NCBI RefSeq assembly: GCF_000346485.2
Contig: NZ_KQ976354.1
Coordinates: 2,077,221-2,141,220, forward strand
Reading direction: 5' to 3'
Origin: Scytonema hofmannii PCC 7110
GTDB lineage: Bacteria > Cyanobacteriota > Cyanobacteriia > Cyanobacteriales > Nostocaceae
DNA: 64,000 nt
A model generated the notes under the pieces. It was given only the letters and a program-made list of their open reading frames with translations. It was not told where the DNA came from and searched no databases. Made by a program: the position numbers and the translations under genes. Below, in pieces: positions 19,801 to 26,577 of this stretch (position 1 is the first letter of the stretch; every line of letters starts with the position of its first letter).

Positions 19801-22800
19801 AACTGACCTTGAACGCAGTGATGTTAGTGGTGTTCGAGTCCTGCGGGAACTAAATCGCGTTGAAACCAGGACTTCAAGAGCCGCGATGCCTGTCGTATTT
19901 GCCAGCAGTCTTAACTTGAATTCAAACAGTGAAGAAACTCCCAATAGCCCTGTGTCGGGTAAAGAGATCTACAGTTGCCTCCAGACACCACAGGTTCAGC
20001 TGGATCATGAAGTTTACGAACAAGATGGGGCTCTCGTCTGTAACTGGGACGCTGTAGAGGAACTGTTTCCTGCGGGGCTTTTAGACGATATGTTCAGCGC
20101 CTACAGTCTTCTTCTGCATCGTTTGGCTGAAGAGGAAGAAGTCTGGCAAGAGACGGTTCCACAACTGATGCCACCTGCACAGCAAGAACAGCGTTTGACC
20201 ATTAACGCTACCTCGGCTCCCGTACCAGCCGACATGCTTCACACCTTATTTGCGGCGCAGGTCTCCCAACAACCGCGTCAAACAGCCGTGATTTCTTCCA
20301 AAAAAATTCTAACTTATGAGGAGTTGTATTATCGCTCCAATCAGGTGGCGCACTGGCTACGGCGGTTGGGGGCTCGCCCTAACCTACTGGTGGCGGTAGT
20401 TATGGAGAAAGGTTGGGAGCAGGTGGTAGCCGTATTGGGAGTTCTCCAGTCCGGGGCTGCCTACCTGCCCATTGACCCTGCACTTCCTAAAGAGCGTCTT
20501 TGGTATCTTCTGGCTCAGAGTGAGGTCGGGCTGGTACTGACCCAATCCTGGATCGACGATAACCTAGAATGGCCTGAGAGCGTCCAGCGACTTTGTGTAG
20601 ACAGCAAGGACTTGGAGAAAGTAGACAATCACCCCTTAGAGGTAGTTCAGAAACCGGAGGATCTGGCTTACGTTATCTTTACATCAGGCTCAACAGGTCT
20701 GCCCAAGGGTGTGATGATCGACCATCGCGGCGCAGTTAACACAATTTGCGACATCAACCAGCGTTTTGGCATCGGCCCTGAGGATCGTTTACTGGCGCTG
20801 TCCTCCTTAAGTTTTGACTTGTCGGTCTACGACATCTTCGGCATACTGGCTGCGGGAGGGACAATTATCATCCCTGATGCCTCAGTTGTGCGGGACCCGG
20901 CTCACTGGGCGGAGTTGCTAGTACGGGAAAAAGTCACGATTTGGAATTCGGTGCCAGCCCTGATGCAGATGTTGATAGAATATTTGGGTGGTCGATCCAA
21001 AATGCCTCCTTGCCCACTGCGTCTAGTCCTTCTGAGTGGGGATTGGATCCCGGTGGTCCTTCCAAATCAGATCGAAGCTCTATCTGAAGGCGTTCAGGTA
21101 ATTGGTCTCGGAGGTGCCACTGAGGCCTCTATATGGTCTGTCCTACATCCTATTGAAGAGGTTGATTCTGCTGGGAACAGCATTCCCTATGGTAAGCCAA
21201 TGGTGAACCAGCGCTTGTACGTACTCAACTCGGCGCTGGAACCTTGTCCCAATTGGGTTGTAGGTCGTCTCTACATCGGGGGCATTGGACTGGCTATAGG
21301 TTACTGGCGGGATGAGGAAAAAACCAAAGCCTACTTTATCAATCATCCTAAAACAGGAGAGCGTTTATACCGTACAGGAGATATTGGTCGCTATCTTCCA
21401 GATGGGAACATTGAATTTCTGGGGAGGGAGGACTTCCAGGTCAAAGTTCAGGGCTACCGCATCGAATTGGGAGAAATCGAGGCGGCTCTGGAGCAGCACC
21501 GGGCGGTGCGTAATGCAGTAGCAACGGCAGTGGGGGAATTCGATCGCACCAAGCGTCTAGTTGCTTATGTCGTTCCCGATCGGGATTCGGTACCAGATGT
21601 AAGTGAACTACGTAGCTTCTTAGCAGAGAAGTTGCCTGAGTACATGGTGCCCTCTGCTTTTGTGCCCCTGGAAGCTCTGCCGCTGACGCCCAACGGCAAG
21701 GTGGATCGGAAGGCGCTTCCAATTCCCGAGCAGGTGGTATCCGAACGGGAAAAAGCTTTTGTCGCGCCCAGCGATCCCCTGGAACTTCAGCTTGCACAGA
21801 TTTGGGAAGACTTGTTACATATACACCCTGTGGGAGTACGGGACAATTTCTTTGACAAAGGAGGTAATTCTCTTCTTGCCGTGCGCCTGATGACCCAGAT
21901 TCAGAAGCTGTTTGAAAAAGAGCTTTCACTGTCTACGCTCTTACAAAGACCGACTATAGAATGTCTAGCCAGTATATTACGCCAGCAAACGGCTTTCGTA
22001 CCCCAGTCTTCCTTAGTAGAAATTCAGCCTGCTGGTTCAAAGCCACCTTTCTTCTGCGTACATCCAGTTGGTGGAAATGTACTTTGCTATGTAGATTTGG
22101 CACGTCTTTTGGGTCAAGAGCAACCATTTTACGGGCTGCAATCACCGGGTCTTAACGGGGAAAGGGAGCCTTATACCCAGGTTAAGGATATGGCTACTCA
22201 TTATATTGAAGCACTGCGTACCATTCAACCTGAGGGTCCGTACCTTCTGGGAGGCTGGTCAATGGGAGGCATTGTAGCTTTTGAGATGGCCCAGCAACTG
22301 CATAAGCAGAATCAAGAAGTTGCTGCACTCATTTTGCTGGATAGTCGAGCGCCAGTTGGCACATCAAACCTTGATGATGCTAAACTCCTGAGTTGGTTTG
22401 TTAGGGATTTAGGGGGTCGGTTTGCCAAAGACCTAACAGTATCTCACGACCAACTCCAGGGGCTTGGACCAGACGAGGGATTGCAATACGTTTTGGAGCA
22501 AGCGAGGAAGGCCAATATCCTGCCAGCAGATGTCGGGCTGATGCAAATTCAACGTCTTCTGCAGGTTTTTAAAGCTAACACAAGAGCCATGTGGAGCTAC
22601 AAGCCTGAGGTCTATCCAAACCGAGTTATTCTCTTGCGGCCTAACGAGATGTTTTCTGAAGATTTCGATAATTTTGGCGACCATACCTTAGGTTGGAGCA
22701 AATTTGTTTCTAATCAGATAGAAATCCATACTGTCCCAGGTAATCATTACACGATTCTCGCCAATCCCCACGTTAAGTTCCTGGCAGAACGGTTGAGAAA

Positions 22801-22843
22801 CTACCTCGACCAGGTTAGCGGAAAAACACTTAATTACAAGTAG
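13889..22843 (+). CDS. Hybrid PKS-aminotransferase-NRPS megasynthase, KS-AT-ACP-AMT-Cyc-like-A(Cys)-PCP-TE
   Basis: One 2984-residue protein. KS (about 1-430) has active Cys in DTACSSSL, plus EAHGTGT and NIGHLEAA. AT (about 538-850) has GHSVGE and an HGFH motif favouring malonyl-CoA. ACP has GADSI near 956. A GSA-type PLP aminotransferase (about 1150-1600) has DEVITGF and Lys in YGKVVGGG near 1406. A condensation-family domain (about 1650-2090) looks like a heterocyclization domain (TPQVQLDHEVYEQDG, NWDAVEELFP) but has SLMIVDGRA in place of DxxxxDxxS. A (about 2105-2620) has pocket residues DLYNLSLIWK, the cysteine code. PCP has GGNSL near 2657. TE has GWSMGG near 2789 and His in GNHYT near 2951. 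There is no KR, so the beta-keto group should be transaminated as in iturin and microginin starter modules. A GAGGAG-type site precedes the ATG. The predicted product is a beta-amino fatty acyl-cysteine or its thiazoline. Confidence 0.95.
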   Translation: MESIAIIGIGCRFPRAKNPETFWQLLRDGVDAISEVPAQRWDIDAFYDPNPATPGKMSTRWGGFLEQVDQFDTQFFGIAPQEAHSMDPQQRLLLEVAWEALEDAGQIPERLANTSTGVFVGISTYDYSELLLKANAIGNAYTGSGNTQAIVANRLSYFFNFHGPSMAVDTACSSSLVAVHLACNSIWQGESTLALVGGVNLLLSPVITINFTKAGFMANDGRCKTFDARANGYVRGEGAGVIVLKPLSQALSDGDPIYAVIRGSAVNQDGRTNGLMAPNRWAQEAVLRQAYRKAGVQPSQVQYVEAHGTGTLLGDPMEMKALGAVLSSERPSFKPHCAVGSVKTNIGHLEAAAGIAGLIKVALSLKHRQIPPSLHFQKPNPYIPFEDLLLRVPQTLEPWPETSSTAIASVSSFGFGGTNAHVVLESGPEESQKAKGKSKNKQVIESPLHLLTLSAKSEQALLDLACRYQALLADHPTESLADVCFTANTGRAQFAHRLAIVAKSNEDLTEQLSAFANGDKPVGLVNGHVQDRKRPQIAFLFTGQGAQYFSMGRQLYDTQPTFRRALERCDELLRPFLEQPLLSVLFEKSDDSKILLSQTVYTQPALFALEYALAELWCSWGIVPDIVMGHSVGEYVAACVAGVLSLEDGLQLIAERGRLIQALPEDGMMAAVFADEARVVSAIDPHKSRIAIAAINGPNNIVISGNRATVEAVLKQLHAEGINARPLQVSHGFHSPLMEPILDKFEHLASQVQFAAPRIPLVSNLTGQILPTGEIPDETYWRRHLRETVQFAAGMHTLADQGYNLFIEVGPHPTLLGMGKHCLPPDSSTWLPSMRKGQDDLWVLLNSLSALYIKGTNVNWVGFYQDYQLFKISLPTYPFQRKRYWVESVATMNGNQLVTKTSNPQVDIASKITSGDTISTTKQKDSIQSILRSSIARWLQLAPDEIDIYASFLEMGADSIILLDIVRSLENTFRVKVEIRQLFEELTTIDTLSTYIEQNLSPEWDSVSFSQSELEPKVNSQQPEMEAIKLSQQLLTASHPPVAVPTDKVVDKQDGRSVSETVLEGIIGQQIQLMSQQLELLRNDRLQSPTTTTASPNYVSNPTNSNLPVAKSSSSVQPKSPGQKDGLIPIQQEYLRTFIARYTKRTQGSKRHKQTYHPVLADKRAASAFRLSTKEMVYPIVGKGSMGSKFWDVDDNEYIDISMGFGVHLFGHRASFIMEALEERIEEGIQIGPQSNLAGEVAQLICELTGMERVTFCNTGTEAVMTAMRLARGVTGRTKIAQFAGAYHGQSDGTLVEPSITADGKVQATPLNGVSPHVSEETLVLTYGDPRSLDIIKAHEKELAAVLVEPVQSGRPDIQPKEFLQELRQLTKAAGIALIFDEVITGFRLHPGGAQAWFGVEADIATYGKVVGGGMPIGVVAGSAAYMNAIDGGAWNYGDDSSPEAETIFCGGTFNKNPLTTATAWAVLKYLKEQGPTLHQNLNRRTSQLAETLNAYFKQENVPIKMVYCGSVFRFSISGNVTDVYTTLEMDLFFYHLIHNGVYTWEGRRFFLSTAHTDEDIDFIIRAVKKSVEEMRAGGFLLPKDKQRSQEVLSSAITSDTFQTRDEAANHKNGKATQTEAPEQLRFVAQTKQETSSADTDFSLPAIVPAPKERHLPFPLTDIQQAYWLGQSRGFEMGNVMAHSYYEFEVVDLDIERCNQVLQRLIERHEMLRAIVLPDGQQKILEQVPTYQIEVFDQRGKDPQEVKSQLASIRERMSQQGPTTDQWPLFEIQAHRLDDRLVRIHLSISLMIVDGRADSVMTQEAVILYQNPDAFLPPIDLSFRDYVLALNTLENSEEYQRSLQYWKNRFSTLPPAPELPLAKNPASVSHPQFVRRNARLEPKIWLQLKTRAIRAGLTPTVALCAAYCEALAAWSKTRHFTLNILFFNRLPLHPQVNDIIGNFSSTILLEVDNFSEIPFVTRAKRLQSQLLTDLERSDVSGVRVLRELNRVETRTSRAAMPVVFASSLNLNSNSEETPNSPVSGKEIYSCLQTPQVQLDHEVYEQDGALVCNWDAVEELFPAGLLDDMFSAYSLLLHRLAEEEEVWQETVPQLMPPAQQEQRLTINATSAPVPADMLHTLFAAQVSQQPRQTAVISSKKILTYEELYYRSNQVAHWLRRLGARPNLLVAVVMEKGWEQVVAVLGVLQSGAAYLPIDPALPKERLWYLLAQSEVGLVLTQSWIDDNLEWPESVQRLCVDSKDLEKVDNHPLEVVQKPEDLAYVIFTSGSTGLPKGVMIDHRGAVNTICDINQRFGIGPEDRLLALSSLSFDLSVYDIFGILAAGGTIIIPDASVVRDPAHWAELLVREKVTIWNSVPALMQMLIEYLGGRSKMPPCPLRLVLLSGDWIPVVLPNQIEALSEGVQVIGLGGATEASIWSVLHPIEEVDSAGNSIPYGKPMVNQRLYVLNSALEPCPNWVVGRLYIGGIGLAIGYWRDEEKTKAYFINHPKTGERLYRTGDIGRYLPDGNIEFLGREDFQVKVQGYRIELGEIEAALEQHRAVRNAVATAVGEFDRTKRLVAYVVPDRDSVPDVSELRSFLAEKLPEYMVPSAFVPLEALPLTPNGKVDRKALPIPEQVVSEREKAFVAPSDPLELQLAQIWEDLLHIHPVGVRDNFFDKGGNSLLAVRLMTQIQKLFEKELSLSTLLQRPTIECLASILRQQTAFVPQSSLVEIQPAGSKPPFFCVHPVGGNVLCYVDLARLLGQEQPFYGLQSPGLNGEREPYTQVKDMATHYIEALRTIQPEGPYLLGGWSMGGIVAFEMAQQLHKQNQEVAALILLDSRAPVGTSNLDDAKLLSWFVRDLGGRFAKDLTVSHDQLQGLGPDEGLQYVLEQARKANILPADVGLMQIQRLLQVFKANTRAMWSYKPEVYPNRVILLRPNEMFSEDFDNFGDHTLGWSKFVSNQIEIHTVPGNHYTILANPHVKFLAERLRNYLDQVSGKTLNYK

Positions 22844-22846
22844 GAT

Positions 22847-22938
22847 TTACGCAAAAACCGGGTGACTTTTCCGAAAAATGGTCGTTTCATCTGCCAAGTT
22901 CTGCCCAGAAACCCGGTTTCTCTCTATGAAGTGCGTAA
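22847..22938. repeat. Small inverted-repeat element (MITE-like) after the megasynthase
   Basis: Terminal TTACGCA and TGCGTAA, and inner AACCGGGT and ACCCGGTT, frame a segment of about 92 bases. It begins 3 bases after the TAG stop of the megasynthase. It could form a hairpin and influence readthrough into the MFS gene. No target duplication is evident. Confidence 0.55.
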
Positions 22939-23089
22939 GTCTTGACAAGTAGAGGTGCTATAAGGCATCGATCTGGTGTTGATGCCTTCCTATTCTCCAC
23001 AATTACAACTTGTAGAAGTTTTGGAGCCATGACTAATGAACCCAATGCCAATAAGTCATTTGAGAACCTCGATGAATTGAAGGATTGCT

Positions 23090-24451
23090 ATGATGAAAAA
23101 ACGCGCTGCCAAAGGAATGCAAGTCTTTCTTCTCATCTGGTTTGGACAACTAGTCTCCCTGATCGGCTCTAGTCTCACCAGCTTCGCATTGGGTGTGTGG
23201 GTGTACCAAAGAACCGGGTTAGTTACCCAGTTCGCACTGATTTATTTGTTTACTACCCTACCGCTTGTCGTCGTTTCTCCCGTAGCGGGCGCTCTCGCAG
23301 ACCGGTGGAACCGACAGCGAGTCATGTTCTTTAGCGACTTAGGGGCTGGTCTCAGCACCCTGGCGATCGCTCTGCTCCTGTTTGCCGATCAACTGGAAGT
23401 CTGGCACATCTACCTGGCAACGGCTGTTAGCTCTGTCTGTAGAGCCTTCCAATGGCCAGCCTATACCGCCATGTCCACGCTGCTGGTGCCTAAGCAGCAC
23501 CTCCATCGCATCAGCGGACTGAGCCAGATGGCACAATCAGTTTCCGAACTAATCTCGCCAGTGGTGGCGGGCGTGCTAGTTGTAACAATTCAGCTTCAAG
23601 GCGTAGTCCTAGTGGACTTCGCCACCTTCCTCTTTGCCCTGATGACGTTACTTAGCGTCCGCTTACCCAACCCCGAAATCAATGCTGCTAACTCAGGTAA
23701 GAAAACCTTGCTGCTAAGCGAAATTGCTTACGGCTGGAATTATATTATAGCCCGACCTGGGCTTTTAGGGTTGCAGATTTTCTTGGCGGCTATTAACTTC
23801 TTCCAAGGAGCCGTTGAGGTCTTAGCCGCGCCGTTAGTTATGTCCTTGGTTTCAACTGCCGTCCTTGGTATCGTGGTTTCTATCATCAGCAGTGGCATGG
23901 TAATCGGCAGCTTGGTGATGAGCATCTGGGGAGGACCACAACGTCGCATCAATAGCATATTTGGCTTCACACTGCTAAACGGACTGAGCATAATGGTTAC
24001 TGGGCTAAAGCCCTCAGCTCTACTTGTTACTGTCGCCATCTTCCTCGTTTGTTTAGGTGTGCCAATTATCTACGGCTCTAGCCAAGTAATAATGCAACAA
24101 AAAGTCGCGCTTGATGTGCAGGGAAGGGTTTTCGCTTTGAGTAAAATGATTGCGGGAACTACTTTACCACTTGCTTATCTTGTCGCCGGACCTTTGGCAG
24201 ACAAAGTCTTCGAGCCCCTGATGACCATTAACGGACCGCTAGCAAGCAGCATTGGACAGATCATCGGCGTCGGCAAAGGGCGCGGCATTGCCTTACTGTT
24301 CATCGTCTTAGGAGTGCTGACGATGCTGGCGACAGTTGCCGCCTACCAGTATCCCCGCTTGCGATGGGTGGAGGATGAACTGCCGGATGCAATTGCCAAG
24401 CCTGTTGCAGAGCAAAGTACTGCTGACAAAGTTCATATTAGAACCGACTGA
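23090..24451 (+). CDS. MFS exporter (EntS-like, MFS_3 family), probable product efflux
   Basis: A 453-residue protein with about twelve hydrophobic segments. It starts with a short cytoplasmic tail, and the first loop carries the MFS motif GALADRWNRQRVM near residue 65. Cyanobacterial and actinobacterial secondary-metabolite clusters often carry MFS_3 exporters of this kind. An AAGGA site 8 bases upstream of the double ATG supports this start. It lies 246 bases after the megasynthase, with a MITE-like repeat in between, and 73 bases before the haloperoxidase, on the same strand. Export of the lipopeptide is inferred from context. Confidence 0.88.
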   Translation: MMKKRAAKGMQVFLLIWFGQLVSLIGSSLTSFALGVWVYQRTGLVTQFALIYLFTTLPLVVVSPVAGALADRWNRQRVMFFSDLGAGLSTLAIALLLFADQLEVWHIYLATAVSSVCRAFQWPAYTAMSTLLVPKQHLHRISGLSQMAQSVSELISPVVAGVLVVTIQLQGVVLVDFATFLFALMTLLSVRLPNPEINAANSGKKTLLLSEIAYGWNYIIARPGLLGLQIFLAAINFFQGAVEVLAAPLVMSLVSTAVLGIVVSIISSGMVIGSLVMSIWGGPQRRINSIFGFTLLNGLSIMVTGLKPSALLVTVAIFLVCLGVPIIYGSSQVIMQQKVALDVQGRVFALSKMIAGTTLPLAYLVAGPLADKVFEPLMTINGPLASSIGQIIGVGKGRGIALLFIVLGVLTMLATVAAYQYPRLRWVEDELPDAIAKPVAEQSTADKVHIRTD

Positions 24452-24524
24452 TCTGTCCGGTTCTCTTGTATAAGCAATTACCTCTTTATTTTAAGTTTTC
24501 ATTTCACAAAAGGAACAAAACCTC

Positions 24525-26207
24525 ATGGACACACTTTTACCAGACCTCGTTATCGATTTCGGCAACATTAAGGAGCCCACAATTTTTCCTGAAGAACAGG
24601 GGAAAGTGGAAGTTGTTGTCTCCAATCAAGGTCAAACAACGTTCACAGGACCTCTAACCTTCGACATTTACGCATCAACAAACTCAGTTCTGGATGATTC
24701 ACCCTTAAATACCCTTAATCCCAAACTGGAGGGCACAGATGAGCTATTGGGCAATCTGAATGCCAGAAGGGTTGACTTAGCGCCGGGGGAATCCCGAACT
24801 TTTACCATAAACTTTGCTGACCCTGAGTTTCGTACACCTAGTGTGGTGTCACCAGGAGCCTATCATCTGCTTGCCAAAGTTGACCCAGGCAACGACGTTG
24901 TTGAGAGCAATGAAACTAACAATGTGACCAGCGCTTTTGTCTCTACGCCTGGGACTGACGTTGTCCTCGATTGGAATTCAACTCTTTTTAATGCCATCCA
25001 GGCTAATAACATCAAGCTTGCACAGGGGAACCCCGAAGCCGATGCTGCTCTTGACTCACGCAATGCGGCGATAGTTCACGCAGCAATTTATGATGCTGTT
25101 AATGCGATTGACCAAAGCTACAGTTCTTACTTTGTCAACATAGACCCATCTAAAGCTGCAGGTGCGTCGCTCGAGGCTGCGGTAGTCGGAGCAGCGTACC
25201 AAACACTGATCGATCTTTACCCAGGAGAAGCAGCTGCATTCGAGGCACAACGGCTTAGGTCTTTGGCGGAAATCCCTGATGGCGCGGCTGAGGACGCTGG
25301 CTTTAATTTAGGAGTAGACGTTGCCAATCAAATACTTAAATTGCGGGAAAATGACGGTTTAGCAGAAGCTGTTGCTGTAGTTTACACTGAGAAACCAGCC
25401 CCTGGTGTGTGGCGACCCACTCCTACCCGAGGTGAAACAACCCCTAATTTTGGGGAGGCAGTATTGCCGGGGTGGGGCAACATTACTCCCTTTGCGATAT
25501 CCAGCGTCGAAGATGTTCTACAGGGTACCAGGGTGGATGGTCCTCCAAGTTTGGATAGTGCCCAGTACGCAGCCGAACTTAAGCAAGTCCGGTTGTTGGG
25601 CGGGTTGGAGAACACAGACGTTACCAGAATCACCCGCACCCCAGAGCAAACGGAAATTGCTAAATTCTGGTCTTACGATCGCTTGGATACCTTCGGTGAG
25701 CCATACAACCTAATCGCGCAAGACGTGGCCTTGCAGCAGGGCAATACACTGGCAGAGAACGCCCGTTTGTTTGCGCTGCTGAATTTCGCCACAGCTGATG
25801 CGGGTCTTGTTGCGTTTGATGTCAAGTACACATACAATCAATGGCGACCAATTACCGGAATCCGGGAAGGTGATACTGACGGTAATCCAAACACAATTCA
25901 GGATACTAATTGGCAGCCGCTGCTAGATACCCCACCGTTTCCCGACTACATAGCGGCGCATTCTGCAATAGGTGCAGCAGCAGCTCAAATTTTGGCTTCC
26001 TTCTATGGAACCGACAATATCAGTTACAGCATCCCTTCCCAAGAATTGCCTGGTGTTGCTCGCTCGTTCGGCAGCTTTTCAGAGTTTGCTCAGGAGAATT
26101 CTATCAGCCGCCTTTACGGTGGGATTCATCTGCCCTCATCCAATCAAGACGGCTTGACAGCAGGTATAGCTGTGGGTAACTACGTATTTGATAACATCTT
26201 AGTGTAG
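24525..26207 (+). CDS. CARDB domain fused to a vanadium-dependent haloperoxidase-like enzyme
   Basis: 560 residues. The first 140 or so form a CARDB-like adhesion/Ig-type domain (LPDLVIDFGNI, VVVSNQGQTTFTGPLTFDIY, DPGNDVVESNETNN). The rest is a PAP2/vanadium haloperoxidase fold. Metal-site motifs can be seen in order: KYTYNQWRP (KX6RP) near residue 433, FPDYIAAHSA near 475 at the position of the usual PSGH motif with the catalytic His kept, and SRLYGGIH near 527 with the vanadate-ligand His. No signal peptide is apparent although CARDB domains are usually extracytoplasmic. It is the last cluster gene, 73 bases after the exporter, with an AAGGA site. It may halogenate or oxidise (for example the sulfur of) the product; that is inference. 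Confidence 0.88.
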   Translation: MDTLLPDLVIDFGNIKEPTIFPEEQGKVEVVVSNQGQTTFTGPLTFDIYASTNSVLDDSPLNTLNPKLEGTDELLGNLNARRVDLAPGESRTFTINFADPEFRTPSVVSPGAYHLLAKVDPGNDVVESNETNNVTSAFVSTPGTDVVLDWNSTLFNAIQANNIKLAQGNPEADAALDSRNAAIVHAAIYDAVNAIDQSYSSYFVNIDPSKAAGASLEAAVVGAAYQTLIDLYPGEAAAFEAQRLRSLAEIPDGAAEDAGFNLGVDVANQILKLRENDGLAEAVAVVYTEKPAPGVWRPTPTRGETTPNFGEAVLPGWGNITPFAISSVEDVLQGTRVDGPPSLDSAQYAAELKQVRLLGGLENTDVTRITRTPEQTEIAKFWSYDRLDTFGEPYNLIAQDVALQQGNTLAENARLFALLNFATADAGLVAFDVKYTYNQWRPITGIREGDTDGNPNTIQDTNWQPLLDTPPFPDYIAAHSAIGAAAAQILASFYGTDNISYSIPSQELPGVARSFGSFSEFAQENSISRLYGGIHLPSSNQDGLTAGIAVGNYVFDNILV

Positions 26208-26302
26208 TGAACCTGAAAGTCTATGTAGCGTGGTCACTTCTTTATGGAACTTCTGAGAGCGATTCCAAACACTTTGGTCATGAACTTGACCTAATTCCCA
26301 AT

Positions 26303-26349
26303 GTAGGGTAGAGACAAGATGCGTTACCCGCCTCATGTTCTCCTACCCT
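26303..26349. terminator. Imperfect hairpin downstream of the biosynthetic cluster
   Basis: GGGTAG and CTACCC frame an imperfect stem about 95 bases after the haloperoxidase stop. There is no strong T-tract, so it may be a terminator or just a dispersed palindrome. Confidence 0.3.
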
Positions 26350-26409
26350 TCATCGAAGTTAACGTGAAAGTTTCCAAGCAAGCACCTCTGCAATAATTAA
26401 CATTCCGTC

Positions 26410-26556
26410 ATGGAAATCACTCCTAGATTTGTCATCAAAATTACTATTTTGGCAATAACGTCTATTTCAGGAGTCAACTCGCTGTTTGATGTTTCTGCAA
26501 ATAATCAGATGCACACTCTTGATTCCGACAAAAAAAGCCCCATTTTACAAAGCTAA
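26410..26556 (+). CDS. Possible small secreted or membrane peptide (48 residues)
   Basis: ATG 26410 opens a 48-codon frame (starts MEITPRFVIKITILAIT) with a basic start and a hydrophobic stretch, like a short signal sequence, followed by a polar tail. It ends 21 bases before the cysE ATG on the same strand. No good ribosome-binding site is seen and I know no homologue. It could be a chance frame; its position directly before cysE is the only other support. Confidence 0.3.
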   Translation: MEITPRFVIKITILAITSISGVNSLFDVSANNQMHTLDSDKKSPILQS

Positions 26557-26577
26557 AAAAAACTTAACTTGTCAACA

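Noticed and set aside
13889-22843. Possible ketoreductase or methyltransferase hidden between AT and ACP of the megasynthase
   Set aside because: The gap between the end of AT and the ACP is only about 100 residues, too short for a KR or MT domain, and no NAD(P)H or SAM motif is visible.
22942-23172. 76-codon frame overlapping the start of the MFS gene, with an internal ATG at 23031
   Set aside because: It runs out of frame into the MFS gene, has no recognisable domain, and the MFS gene has its own good ribosome-binding site.
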